A stretch of DNA of 64,000 nt from Rivularia sp. T60_A2020_040 (GTDB taxonomy: Bacteria > Cyanobacteriota > Cyanobacteriia > Cyanobacteriales > Nostocaceae), in assembly GCA_015272215.1 (NCBI GenBank), contig JACYMD010000115.1, positions 1 to 64,000 of the forward strand, read 5' to 3'. The translations under genes and the position numbers were made by a program. Under the pieces are notes generated by a model, which was not told the origin of the DNA, made no database searches, and worked only from the letters and a program-made list of their open reading frames with translations. Positions 15,187 through 24,787 of this stretch are shown piece after piece (position 1 is the first letter of the stretch; every line of letters starts with the position of its first letter).

Positions 15187-17469
15187 TTAATCATCAATTT
15201 GTCCTTGACGACGAATATTGAGAATATCGCTCATTTTTTTAATTTGATTAAAGACTTGCTCTAATTGCTTTTTATCAGAAACTTCTATTCCCAAATCTAT
15301 TAACGCTGGTTGATTGATAGCGGTTTTTACATTCGCATGAGATACGTTAATTCGTTGGTCGCTTAAACGAGATAAAATATCTTTGAAAACTCCTACACGG
15401 TCTAAAGCTTCAATCTGTACGTTGACGCTATAAGTTTGATGATGGTGCAACATTTCCTGGCAATGATTCCAGCTAACGGGTACTAAACGCTCGCAATCTG
15501 TATGCTGCAAATTCTGACATCCTTGTCGATGGATGGAAATTCCCCTACCCCTTGTAACTACACCGATAATGGGTTCTCCTGGAATGGGATTGCAACAACC
15601 CGCTACATAATACATCAAACCTTCTACACCAATGATTGGCGAATTACTACGAGATGTAGTTGTATTTCCTTCCCGTAATGTTTTTGGTGCGGAGGTTGGT
15701 AAATTTGAAAGAACTTCATCCAAATTTATCGCTATGGGCTGTTGTTCTTTGATGATTTCTCGCCATCTATTTAACACTAAATTTAAGGTGATTTCACCGT
15801 AACCTAGAGCCGCAAGCAAGTCTTCAACATTGTTATAATTACATTTTTCGGCAACTGTTTGCATTGGCCCGGATTTGAGTAGATTTTCAAAACCAGATTT
15901 ACCCAACTCTTTTTCTAATAATTCCCGCCCACGGGCAATATTTTCGTCTCTACGGGAACGTTTATACCACTGTTTGATGCGATTTTTCGCTGCTGAAGTC
16001 GCTGCAAAGTTTAACCAATCTAAGCTCGGATGACTATTCTTCTGGGTAACAACTTCCACAATGTCACCATTATCTAATCTTGTGGAAAGTGGTACCATGC
16101 GTCCGTTAACTTTTGCTCCCGCGCAATGGTTTCCTACTTCGGTATGAATGCGATAGGCAAAATCCACCGTGGTTGAACCGGGACTTAATGCCACTAAATC
16201 ACCTTTCGGTGTAAATACATAAATATCATCCTCAAATAAGTTGTCTTTAATACTTTCTAAGTATTCCTGAGCATCTTTGAGGTCGCTTTGCCATTCTAGT
16301 AATTGTCGCAACCAGGTAAATTTTTCGTCGGCTGCGGTCATTTGACTATTGTTGGAACCACCTGTTTCTTTATACTTCCAATGGGCTGCAATTCCATATT
16401 CAGCAATGCGGTGCATTTCTAAGGTGCGGATTTGAACTTCTATCGGACGGCCCCAGGAACTGATTACCCCGGTATGTAATGATTGATAACGGTTGGGTTT
16501 TGGTAGCCCGATGTAATCTTTGAATCTACCAGGAATCGGACGGAAGGAATCATGAACTAATGCTAAAGCACGATAGCATTCTTCGTTGGTTCTGACAATA
16601 ATTCGCAGCGCCGCTAAATCGTAAATTTCATGAAATTCTTTATGTTGACGCTGCATCTTTTGGTAAATACTATAAAGATGCTTGGGACGACCTGATAATT
16701 CAATACACTCAATTCCTGCTTGTTTCAAACGAGAGCGTAACGTTTCGGCGACTTTACTTAATCTTTCTTCTCTGGCTGTACGTTTTTCGGCAACTAGTTG
16801 CTGTATTTCACGATAGGCATCTGTTTCAAGATATTTAAAAGCTAAATCTTCCAATTCCCATTTTACGTGCCAAATACCCAAGCGATTGGCTAGAGGAGCA
16901 AAGATTTCTCTCGTTTCCAAAGCTTTATTACGACGACTATTTTCTGGCATCACGTCCATAGTCCGCATATTATGCAAGCGGTCTGCCAATTTTACAACTA
17001 TAACGCGGATATCTTGCGCCATCGCCAAAAACATTCGCCGAAAGTTCTCTGCTTGACTTTCTGTTTTACTTTTAAAATTAATTTTAGAAAGCTTGGTAAC
17101 TCCTTCCACCAAACGTCCTACTTCTTCTCCAAATCTTTGTTCTATTTCTTCAATTGTGACTTCTGTATCCTCCACTACATCATGTAAAAACCCAGCTGCT
17201 ATCATTACAGGGCTGCCCCCTAAATCCCGCAGCAATCCGGCAACGGCGACGGGATGACAAATGTATGGCTCTCCTGATTTGCGATATTGACCTTGATGTA
17301 AATTGTAGGCAAATTCAAATGCCCGACTAATTAAATCTTTACCAGCATAGTTTGGGTCATTTTCGAGATTATTTTCGAGATTATTTTGATCGCAAGAATC
17401 ATTTAGACAATCTTTTAACCATTCCGGGAGAACAATATTAAATTTAGAATCTACAATTGTACTGCTCAT
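15187..17469 (-). CDS. rel: Bifunctional (p)ppGpp synthetase/hydrolase (Rel/SpoT)
   Basis: 760 residues from ATG at 17469; an open extension to 17625 adds 52 residues not typical of the family. Domains: HD hydrolase (about 45-190, HD pair at 96-97 in FLHDVVEDT), synthetase (about 230-350, RFKDYIGLPKPNRYQSLH), TGS (about 405-465, VFTPKGDLVALSPGSTTVDF), a conserved Cys-rich segment (YYVAGCCNPIPGE), and a C-terminal ACT domain (VNVQIEALDRVGVFKDIL). Both active sites look intact, so it should make and degrade the alarmone during starvation. A small in-frame duplication (LENNLEND) lies near residue 31-38. The gene is divergent from the patD-like gene, sharing about 290 bp of upstream DNA. Confidence 0.95.
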   Translation of the reverse strand: MSSTIVDSKFNIVLPEWLKDCLNDSCDQNNLENNLENDPNYAGKDLISRAFEFAYNLHQGQYRKSGEPYICHPVAVAGLLRDLGGSPVMIAAGFLHDVVEDTEVTIEEIEQRFGEEVGRLVEGVTKLSKINFKSKTESQAENFRRMFLAMAQDIRVIVVKLADRLHNMRTMDVMPENSRRNKALETREIFAPLANRLGIWHVKWELEDLAFKYLETDAYREIQQLVAEKRTAREERLSKVAETLRSRLKQAGIECIELSGRPKHLYSIYQKMQRQHKEFHEIYDLAALRIIVRTNEECYRALALVHDSFRPIPGRFKDYIGLPKPNRYQSLHTGVISSWGRPIEVQIRTLEMHRIAEYGIAAHWKYKETGGSNNSQMTAADEKFTWLRQLLEWQSDLKDAQEYLESIKDNLFEDDIYVFTPKGDLVALSPGSTTVDFAYRIHTEVGNHCAGAKVNGRMVPLSTRLDNGDIVEVVTQKNSHPSLDWLNFAATSAAKNRIKQWYKRSRRDENIARGRELLEKELGKSGFENLLKSGPMQTVAEKCNYNNVEDLLAALGYGEITLNLVLNRWREIIKEQQPIAINLDEVLSNLPTSAPKTLREGNTTTSRSNSPIIGVEGLMYYVAGCCNPIPGEPIIGVVTRGRGISIHRQGCQNLQHTDCERLVPVSWNHCQEMLHHHQTYSVNVQIEALDRVGVFKDILSRLSDQRINVSHANVKTAINQPALIDLGIEVSDKKQLEQVFNQIKKMSDILNIRRQGQIDD

Positions 17470-17759
17470 ATTTGAATAAAGAGGTTTAGTATTGTTAGGG
17501 GATGGGCGACGTAAACGACGGTTCTGCCGTACAGATGCTATTTTCATTGCTAAGGATAGGTTTCCTAATGTAAAAGGAATTGTTTCTATTAGTAATTTTT
17601 TTCTGATCAAACAAGTGTTACGCATGATAATTTAAGTAAGATGGAAAGGGCAATAAAGCCTCGGCTGTTTGCTTGAGGCGCTTGGAAGAAAAAGTTTTTA
17701 AAGAATTAATTGTATGAGATAAAATTCATGAAACTAATAATATCTCAATAAATCTTCTT

Positions 17760-18113
17760 ATGTCTCTTAATAAGCAGAAATATCTGGCATTTACAACTAT
17801 GTTGCAGCAATTGCGTTCTGATATCTCTTCTAATTCAATCAGTGCTAACCTGCTACGTCAGCATCTGACATCTTTACGGCACTTTTTTCAGCAGGATATT
17901 GTACCTTTAACTACTCAATTTCCAACAGAGCAGTCTTATCAAACTGAAATCAGCAAGCAGTTACAGTTATTGGAGATAGATATAATGTTTTTTCAAGGAG
18001 CGCGACAAGCTCCATCGGCTGTTGCCAGAGTAAATGCAATTTCCGAACGATTGACAACCCTGATTGGATACTGCGATGCCATTCTGAAGATGGATAAAGT
18101 AGCAGATGAATAA
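17760..18113 (+). CDS. patD: PatD-like heterocyst frequency control protein
   Basis: 117 residues, all-helical in character, without membrane segments. The run QQDIVPLTTQF, EISKQLQLLEIDIMFFQGAR and ISERLTTLIGYCDAIL matches my recollection of the PatD family, small proteins of heterocystous cyanobacteria that limit the share of cells becoming heterocysts and have been linked to FtsZ. Length and the LLE(I/V)D(I/V)MFFQGARQA core support this. The name is from memory of the family, not from a search. The gene is divergent from rel, which suggests joint control of stress and differentiation signals, but this is inference. If the assignment holds, the organism forms heterocysts. Confidence 0.62.
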   Translation: MSLNKQKYLAFTTMLQQLRSDISSNSISANLLRQHLTSLRHFFQQDIVPLTTQFPTEQSYQTEISKQLQLLEIDIMFFQGARQAPSAVARVNAISERLTTLIGYCDAILKMDKVADE

Positions 18114-18633
18114 TGAAAAATCAAAAACAATGCATTAATCAATTATTTATTAATCGATTAAAACATTTTCAAGTATTCTCTTACACACAGATTTTCCTTT
18201 TAAAAAAGAAAAACCATTGTAAAAGTTTTACATTCACGCTCATGTGATTTCAGCACTTCTACTTGTATAGTTGTGCTAGGCTCTCAAGTCGATATTAACA
18301 TTTTTACAGGAAATTTTAGCAAATAACTTCTATCTACATATATAAATATATGGAAGTATTTTTTTTTCGCCAATTTTCGGTGTGTTTGGGAATCAGGAGT
18401 TTATTTTACTCACCCTGCTTGTAATTATCGCCAAAGTTTAACTTCCAAGCCCTAATCGCCAAGTTCAGCCTGGGTAATCGATCGAGAGTTTCCGGCTATG
18501 ATGGAAAATTGGTGGAAATTACATAGGATATACAGTTAAAATAACAAGTTTTATCAAGCAAATCTGATAAAGTATAAAAAATTTAAGTGTCTGACTTATA
18601 ACTTATAACTTATAACTTAATCACCGATAACTA
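18114..18633. other. Spacer upstream of the ABC ATPase gene
   Basis: 520 bp, AT-rich, with no gene I can support. The last part (18594-18619) is a tandem repeat of ACTTATA heptamers directly before the ABC gene. The rest presumably contains its promoter; no clear element is recognised. Confidence 0.5.
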
Positions 18634-20310
18634 ATGATGAACGATGCTTTATTGTCAATTGAAAATTTGCGGGTAGGATATGCTGCGAGCGGTACAGAAG
18701 AGGAACAATGGGCAGTTGATGATGTTTCTTTGATTTTGCAGCCCGGTGAAAGGATGGGTTTGGTGGGAGAATCTGGTTGTGGTAAATCCACTTTGGGGCG
18801 TGCGGCGATGCGTTTGTTACCAACTTCTACACGCATTGAAGGACGGGTAATGTTTCAAGGACGCTCTGTGTTTGATCTGACATCCGAGCAATTACGGAGA
18901 TTTCGTGGTGAAGCGGTAGCATTAATCTTCCAAGACCCGATGACGCGCTTAGATCCGTTGATGACTATCGGCAACCATTGTTTGGAAACTCTCAAAGCAC
19001 ATTCACCTCAACTATCCAATTTACAGGCAAAAGAAAAGGCGATCGCCACTTTACAAAAAGTAAATATTCCCCCGGAAAGATGGAGTCAGTATCCCCACGA
19101 GTTCAGCGGTGGAATGCGTCAGCGGGTAGCTATTGCTTTAGCTTTATTATTAAATCCCAAATTAATCGTTGCTGATGAACCAACCACCAGTTTAGATGTC
19201 ACCGTTTCTGCTCAGATTTTACAAGAATTGACCAGATTGTGTGCTGAAGAAAACATGGGATTATTGTTGATATCCCACGACTTAGCAATGGTGGCTGAAT
19301 ATTGCGATCGCATCGGGGTAATGTTTCAAGGAAAGATGGTAGAAACGGGTTTATCCAAGGAAGTATTCCGCAATCCCCAGCATGAATATACACGATCGCT
19401 TTTGAAAGCAGCATTGCACATTCAAACATTTTCAGATGACAATGACGCAGATATAAAAGATGAATTCGCGTCCAGTCTCAAGGAAAAAGCATCAAATGTC
19501 ACACCGTTGTTGACAATCAAAGAATTAAAGCAGCATTATACTATCGAACCCAATTTTATCGAACGGATATTTAAAGGACAAGGACAAACCATTAAAGCAG
19601 TAGATGGGATCGATTTAGAACTGTATCAGGGAGAAATTCTCGGATTAGTTGGTGAATCGGGTTGTGGAAAAAGCACCTTATCACGGACAATATTGCAATT
19701 AATTCGTCCTACCGGCGGTAAAGTTGAATTTTTAGGTAAAGACTTAACCAGTTTGTCCCGTCAACAAGTACGCTCCGAAAGACGACAAATGCAGATGATA
19801 TTTCAAGATCCTCACGCTTGTTTAAATCCGACAATGACAGTAGGACAAAACATCGCTGACCCATTGATTATCCATCATATCGCCAATGCCGGAACAGCAA
19901 AAGAACAAGTGTTATGGATGCTTGATAAAGTTGGGTTAAATCCGTCTGAAATGTACTATCAGCGCTATCCTTCCGACTTATCCGGGGGACAACAACAAAG
20001 AGTTGCCATCGCCAGAGCTTTAATTACTCGTCCCAAGTTGGTAATTTGCGACGAGCCTGTAAGTATGTTAGACGCTAGTGTACAGTCGCAAGTTTTGGAT
20101 TTGATGTTGGAATTAAAAGCAGAATTCGAGTTAACTTACTTGTTTATCACCCACGACTTATGGTTAGCTAGGTTTTTATGCGATAGAATCGCCGTCATGT
20201 ATGGTGGTAAAATCGTCGAACTTGGTGCGACACAGAAAATTTTCAGGAATCCCCAGCATCCTTATACTAAAACTTTACTCGCTGCTGCTCCGTTGTTAGC
20301 AAGAGCGTAA
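18634..20310 (+). CDS. ABC transporter ATP-binding protein, two fused nucleotide-binding domains (Dpp/Opp/nickel type)
   Basis: 558 residues with two complete ATPase domains. The first has Walker A GESGCGKST at 45-53, signature FSGGMRQRV and Walker B LIVADEP; the second has Walker A GESGCGKST, signature LSGGQQQRV and Walker B LVICDEP. Each ends with the oligopeptide-type tail (RNPQHEYTRSLL and RNPQHPYTKTLL). In most bacteria these are two proteins, DppD and DppF; fused forms are common in cyanobacteria. It would power import of peptides, nickel or similar solutes at the inner membrane. No binding protein or permease gene is adjacent, so its partners are encoded elsewhere. Confidence 0.93.
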   Translation: MMNDALLSIENLRVGYAASGTEEEQWAVDDVSLILQPGERMGLVGESGCGKSTLGRAAMRLLPTSTRIEGRVMFQGRSVFDLTSEQLRRFRGEAVALIFQDPMTRLDPLMTIGNHCLETLKAHSPQLSNLQAKEKAIATLQKVNIPPERWSQYPHEFSGGMRQRVAIALALLLNPKLIVADEPTTSLDVTVSAQILQELTRLCAEENMGLLLISHDLAMVAEYCDRIGVMFQGKMVETGLSKEVFRNPQHEYTRSLLKAALHIQTFSDDNDADIKDEFASSLKEKASNVTPLLTIKELKQHYTIEPNFIERIFKGQGQTIKAVDGIDLELYQGEILGLVGESGCGKSTLSRTILQLIRPTGGKVEFLGKDLTSLSRQQVRSERRQMQMIFQDPHACLNPTMTVGQNIADPLIIHHIANAGTAKEQVLWMLDKVGLNPSEMYYQRYPSDLSGGQQQRVAIARALITRPKLVICDEPVSMLDASVQSQVLDLMLELKAEFELTYLFITHDLWLARFLCDRIAVMYGGKIVELGATQKIFRNPQHPYTKTLLAAAPLLARA

Positions 20311-20330
20311 GATAAGTTAGGAGTTAATAG

Positions 20331-21320
20331 TTAGCTCTGAGAACCGTAAAGTTCAATAAATCTTTGACTCAAACGTAGAAAATGATTATCAGGGACTTTA
20401 CGTCTTACTTTTGTAAAAAATTCTGGTTCTTTTTGCGATAATTTGAGCAAATATACTTTGTCTTCCCAAACTACAATGGGAGTTATAATTTGAAAAAGAA
20501 TATGTTTACATATTTTAGGTATTGGCAAGTTTGAATAAAAATCAATAAATAGCTCGCACTTATTTTGCTCTATTGGATGAACATAAAAGACAATAGATGT
20601 GTAATATTTATCTGCTGGAATATATAGCTCAGTTGTGTATGCACTGTGTAATATTAATTGAGAAGTAAAAGCAGGTCTTCTCAACATATCTATGTACTTA
20701 TTCAGTAAATTTATAATCGGTATATATTTGATAATTTTCTGAATATCTGTAATTAAGCCAGGTATCTGATCCATTACTGAAGTAAAAGTCAGTATACCTC
20801 CCATTTCAGTTTCTCTATATTGGGTAACTTCTGTAACTTTAATCCCATTTTGAGTAATTTTATGTACATGATTAAGATGTAAGGGATTAAGGGTATGAAA
20901 CATATTTGTCCAATAGGAACCGGGTAAAATATATTGCTTACTCAGAAAATGTTCTTCACTAATAATGTATTTTTCTTTTGGCTCAGGATTGAAATTAGTA
21001 ACATTACCATGGTTTCCGGATAATACGATATCATGATTATCTACTAAATCTTCCGGTCTCAAAAATAACCAGCTTGCAAAGAAGAAAGAAGCTGTAAATA
21101 ACTGGATTACTTCCATTACTGACAAGTAACCATCGGCAAATGCAGCAAAACTTCTGTCGCTAATACCAAACAGCCAAGATGGAATACCAAACAGCCAAAT
21201 ACCGCTTCTAAATCTGCTAAAAATAAGAGCAACTTCGAGCGCTTTATTGCTCTTTTGATTCTCAACCAATTCCGTTATTGTAATATTATTTTGCATGGGA
21301 TATTTCTCTCGTGTTGGCAT
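20331..21320 (-). CDS. Unknown protein with resemblance to a Rieske-oxygenase catalytic domain
   Basis: 329 residues. A GAGGAGG ribosome site about 12 bases upstream supports the start at 21320. Residues about 40-110 include a tandem WLFGIPSWLFGI and a hydrophobic stretch (VIQLFTASFFFASWLF). The region from about 150 (SYWTNMFHTLNPLHLNHVH) to about 300 (VFYVHPIEQNKCELF, VVWEDKVYLLKLSQKEPE) resembles the non-heme-iron catalytic part of PaO/vanillate-demethylase-type oxygenases. No CxH...CxxH Rieske motif is present, so it cannot be a complete oxygenase. It could be an SRPBCC-type ligand-binding relative. The gene is convergent with the ABC ATPase gene. I do not recognise a named family. Confidence 0.5.
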   Translation of the reverse strand: MPTREKYPMQNNITITELVENQKSNKALEVALIFSRFRSGIWLFGIPSWLFGISDRSFAAFADGYLSVMEVIQLFTASFFFASWLFLRPEDLVDNHDIVLSGNHGNVTNFNPEPKEKYIISEEHFLSKQYILPGSYWTNMFHTLNPLHLNHVHKITQNGIKVTEVTQYRETEMGGILTFTSVMDQIPGLITDIQKIIKYIPIINLLNKYIDMLRRPAFTSQLILHSAYTTELYIPADKYYTSIVFYVHPIEQNKCELFIDFYSNLPIPKICKHILFQIITPIVVWEDKVYLLKLSQKEPEFFTKVRRKVPDNHFLRLSQRFIELYGSQS

Positions 21321-21767
21321 AGCAAAAAATACCTCCTCAACTACATAGAGAAAGAGGTTTTTGTCTGGAAATTTAGTTTTACCAATGGGAATTTTATACT
21401 GTTTGAAAAAGTCAACTCTGATGCACAGAGTAAGTTAATTCAAACAATTTTTCTTTGCGCTTTCGCTCTGAAAAATAAATACCTTTAAAGCATCTACATG
21501 ACTTTCACAACTGACTTAATTTTCCTTAATTTCCTAATTAAAATACAGGCTATCAGGATACATATATGTATTTTAGTAAAATAATGTTGACTTTTACGAC
21601 ACTTTGATTATTTATGTCCATAGTCTGACATTTATTGAAGAGTGGTAAATTTACATCAGTCTAAAGACAGTTATTAATTATTGTTGCTTTAAGTAAGTTC
21701 TGTAGGTTTGTAGTTGCGCTTCAGCGCTGAAGCGGAATTACAAACCCAAGCTTCAACTAATACCCGG
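21321..21767. other. Spacer between the 329-aa gene and the SDR gene
   Basis: About 450 bp, AT-rich. Near 21711-21745 there is a small GCGCTTCAGCGCTGAAGC palindrome followed by a partial copy, probably a dispersed repeat. No gene is supported. Confidence 0.45.
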
Positions 21768-22571
21768 TCACTTTTTCGTAGATGTCTGCATCGCAAACTG
21801 CATCAAACCGGGGAAGAATTTATAAGCAGCGGACATAAATAATCCTGAACCAACTACTATTTCATCTTTTTGATATTTCACAGCATCCCAAATTGCATCA
21901 GCGACATCTTCGGGTTTACTCGCCATTGGTGATTTGAGAAAATCACTCATAGAATTGCGGCGTTTTTCTGCTTCTTGTTCACTACTTCCGCGAAATTGCG
22001 CTCTTTCCATAAAATTACTATCAGTAGCGCTCGGATGTACCGCACTGACGTGAATACCTTTTGGCTTTAATTCCAGTCGCAAAGTTTCTGTTAAACCTGT
22101 AATTGCGTACTTGCTGGTACAATAAGCGGTCATTTCCGGTAAGGGTAATTTACCACCGATAGAACCCACATTAACAATAGTTCCCTTCTGTCGCTGTAAA
22201 AAGTGCGGTAAAATTCCGTGAATTGTGTGGATGTATCCCCAGAGATTTACGTCTATGATGCGATGCCAATCACTTAAAGAAGTATGTTCAATTGGTCCGG
22301 TCATGCAAACCCCGGCATTATTGATTAAAACATCAATGCTGCCAAAAAATTCTAAAGCTTTAGAGATTAAGATATTTACTTCTGCTTCCTGACTCACATC
22401 ACAGGGAATAGCCAGTACTTTTGTGCCAATTTTGCTTACTTCCGCCGCTGTTGCTGATAAAATTTCTGGCGATCGCGCACTTATAACTAAATCGTATCCT
22501 TTACGAGCGAATAAAAGCGCTGTTGATTTACCAATTCCTTGAGAACCACCTGTAATAATTGCACTAGGCAT
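21768..22571 (-). CDS. Short-chain dehydrogenase/reductase (SDR)
   Basis: 267 residues from ATG at 22571; a TTG five codons upstream is less likely. Classical SDR motifs in order: cofactor loop TGGSQGIG at about 7-14, CDVS at about 60, NNAGV at about 88, and the catalytic Ser (NVGSIGG), Tyr and Lys (YCTSKYAITG). Arg in SAR after strand 2 suggests NADP use. The C-terminal part (MSAAYKFFPGLMQFAMQ) is hydrophobic and might sit at a membrane. The substrate is unknown. The gene is divergent from the acetyltransferase gene, 58 bases away. Confidence 0.9.
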   Translation of the reverse strand: MPSAIITGGSQGIGKSTALLFARKGYDLVISARSPEILSATAAEVSKIGTKVLAIPCDVSQEAEVNILISKALEFFGSIDVLINNAGVCMTGPIEHTSLSDWHRIIDVNLWGYIHTIHGILPHFLQRQKGTIVNVGSIGGKLPLPEMTAYCTSKYAITGLTETLRLELKPKGIHVSAVHPSATDSNFMERAQFRGSSEQEAEKRRNSMSDFLKSPMASKPEDVADAIWDAVKYQKDEIVVGSGLFMSAAYKFFPGLMQFAMQTSTKK

Positions 22572-22629
22572 AACAAATACGATCAATATTTCTGTATTAT
22601 TTCTTCATATTGTCGTTGATAAACTGCAA

Positions 22630-23121
22630 ATGATTATCCGTCATGGGACTGAAAATGATTTACCCGCCATTGTGGCGATATATAATGCTTCTATTCCTGG
22701 TCGTATGGCAACAGCGGATTTAGAACCTGTATCGGTAGCAAGTCGAGTTAACTGGTTTAGAAAACGTTCTCCGATGAAACATCCTCTTTGGGTAATAGAA
22801 ATTGGGGGTATTGTTGCTGGATGGTTAAGTTTCCAACCTTTCTACGGTAGACCAGCTTATCATGCAACTGCCGAAGTCAGTATTTATATTAGTTCAAATT
22901 ATCATCGTCGCGGTTTGGGAAAACAGCTTTTAGCAGAAGCGATTGAGCAAAGTCCCGATTTGGGTTTAAATACCTTAATTGGATTTATTTTTGCTCATAA
23001 TCAAGCAAGTTTAAACCTATTTGAAAAATTTGGTTTTGAAAGTTGGGGTTATCTACCGAAAATTGCTGATATTGATGGTGTAGAGCGGGATTTGGTGATT
23101 TTGGGGTTGAGGATTGGTTAG
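22630..23121 (+). CDS. GNAT family N-acetyltransferase, phosphinothricin-acetyltransferase-like
   Basis: 163 residues, the usual length for this subfamily. It starts MIIRHGTENDLPAIVAIYN and has EVSIYISSNYHRRGLGKQLL, the acetyl-CoA loop (RRGLGK), and NQASLNLFEKFGFESWGYL at the acceptor side. The family acetylates small amines such as phosphinothricin or methionine sulfone. The true substrate here is unknown. It is divergent from the SDR gene, and the two may share control. Confidence 0.88.
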   Translation: MIIRHGTENDLPAIVAIYNASIPGRMATADLEPVSVASRVNWFRKRSPMKHPLWVIEIGGIVAGWLSFQPFYGRPAYHATAEVSIYISSNYHRRGLGKQLLAEAIEQSPDLGLNTLIGFIFAHNQASLNLFEKFGFESWGYLPKIADIDGVERDLVILGLRIG

Positions 23122-23320
23122 ATATTTTATGCTTTCAATAATTGATAATTATCCATTGGTAAAGTGTTTCCCAGTAGTGGGAATAATTTATTATGTTAAA
23201 AATGATTAAAAAATTAAAGATTATGCTGAAATTGTGCTATTGTCATTGAATTTAATTCTTAAATCAAATTAAATTGCTTGTTTTATGCAATAAATTTGAT
23301 TATTCTTAATTAAATTGAGA

Positions 23321-23545
23321 TTATTTATCAGATGATTTTTTTTGTGTATCGATATTTTTAGTAAGTTTTAAAATCCAGCCTGGAGTTTGAGCATTTTCCC
23401 AACCCGCAGGACGTTTAGAAATGTACCAGGCAATAGAACCAACAATTGTAGCTAACAGAAAACCGCCCACTGTGATTGCTAGTAAAGAAATTTGCAGAGA
23501 TTTTGTATAGGTAGGATTAGTTGTAAGCTCGATTAGAATAAACAT
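23321..23545 (-). CDS. Small single-pass membrane protein
   Basis: 74 residues with one hydrophobic helix (about 19-43, LQISLLAITVGGFLLATIVG). It is followed by SIAWYISKRPAGWE and a polar, lysine-rich tail. An AGGAG ribosome site 12 bases before the ATG supports it. The GSIAWY-SKRP-GWE pattern looks like a conserved cyanobacterial family. I have a weak recollection of similarity to small photosystem II-associated proteins (for example Psb35), but I cannot confirm it. Confidence 0.6.
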   Translation of the reverse strand: MFILIELTTNPTYTKSLQISLLAITVGGFLLATIVGSIAWYISKRPAGWENAQTPGWILKLTKNIDTQKKSSDK

Positions 23546-23883
23546 TTGAGAGTTAATCTCCTGACACAGACTTGGTATTATATCCTACAATCTATCACGA
23601 AAATTTATGCTCTTCAATCCCACACAGGGGCATATAAAAATTTTGAAGTTGGTGAATACGGGGGTGGATTGAGATTTGCCAGTCCGCCAGGGATTAAAAA
23701 TCCCTGTCTAACAGCTTAAGTCCATTGAAATGGACTACAAATAAAAAATAAATAGTGAAAGTATTGATTACTCGAAATATGATTATTTAGGTATTTACTG
23801 GTAAGGTGAAAGATTTAAGTTATCCCTATTCCCTACTTCCTACTCCCTTAAAATAACCATAATTTTTTAAGCTGATCTAGTTA
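23546..23883. other. Spacer with two perfect hairpins
   Basis: CAGGGATT-AAA-AATCCCTG (about 23690-23708) and AGTCCATT-GA-AATGGACT (about 23731-23748) are adjacent perfect 8-bp stems, of the dispersed-repeat kind. No gene is seen. Confidence 0.55.
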
Positions 23884-24237
23884 TTAGTAATTTTTAATGT
23901 CTTTCAATGAGTTAAGCATAACATCACTAACTACACACATTATATAAATAATTGTGGTTATGGTGCTACTCATAAAACCCCAGATAGTAATCAGTTTATA
24001 TACCCATTCTAAAGAATTATTCATCTCAAACTGAGAACTGACACTCGGCAATACTGAAAGAAATTTTCCAACTACTGTAATAATCAGACAACTATTAAAG
24101 ATACTACTAGCAGAATAGATGAAACCAAGATAAAACTTAATTTTTTTAGAAGTGATTTTTTTCGCTACTATAAACCATGTTATACCGAGAAGAAAACCAA
24201 TTAAAATACTTATTAATGTATAGAGAGTATATTCCAT
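23884..24237 (-). CDS. Unknown small membrane protein
   Basis: 117 residues with three hydrophobic helices: about 5-26 (YTLISILIGFLLGITWFIVA), about 36-62 (YLGFIYSASSIFNSCLIITVV) and about 82-108 (ITIWGFMSSTITTIIYIMCVV). A lysine-rich loop KKITSKKIK lies between the first two. There is no recognised family or clear ribosome site. Base composition is very AT-rich like its surroundings. It could be real or a chance membrane-like frame; the consistent hydrophobic pattern and full length favour real. Confidence 0.45.
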   Translation of the reverse strand: MEYTLYTLISILIGFLLGITWFIVAKKITSKKIKFYLGFIYSASSIFNSCLIITVVGKFLSVLPSVSSQFEMNNSLEWVYKLITIWGFMSSTITTIIYIMCVVSDVMLNSLKDIKNY

Positions 24238-24787
24238 GATTTGGTGTTTCTATTACTACTTGAGGTGGAAAAAATCAGCTAATGTTTTTACTTACGTTCT
24301 AAAAAATTATCAACTATTTGAAGATTTTCCAGATGAGAACGCATTATCAAAACGATAGCAATCCAGCTTCTTTGATTCTGCTAGCCACGAGACAAATTTT
24401 TATTTCTTTATCCGAGAATCTATACTTCCAAAAGTCCGTCATTTGCAAAACTGATGAAAAAAAGCGGTGTAGGTGTTTCACCCCTCACTCAAACCTGGTT
24501 AATAATTCTCCAAAATAACTAACTCTCTAGTAAGTTGCACTCCACGCTAGTTGTGGTAAGTTGAAATAAGTAGATAAAAATTAATCGCAAAAACATCGTG
24601 ATTTTTTGAAGGTTGTGATCAATAATCATCCGCCTTCTAAATCTCATTAAACTTTTACATCCTAGTGATGTAGAAGTAAATTTTGGCACCAAATAATCCA
24701 ATTTTAGATTACTAATTATCAAGATTATTCTGGTTGCTAAAAAAATTTAATCTTTTTTGGGTAGCATTTACTTACAAGGAGGTATCT
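24238..24787. other. Spacer upstream of the 146-aa gene
   Basis: 550 bp. Short frames on both strands here lack ribosome sites and familiar residues, so I do not call them. No clear repeat is seen. Confidence 0.4.

Noticed and set aside
17470-17625. N-terminal extension of Rel
   Set aside because: The extra residues are atypical and the ATG at 17469 gives the usual length.
18634-20310. Frameshift or artificial fusion of dppD and dppF
   Set aside because: The frame is continuous and fused forms are common in cyanobacteria.
24318-24722. Short frames on both strands in the spacer before the 146-aa gene
   Set aside because: No ribosome sites, no recognisable residues, and composition like spacer DNA.
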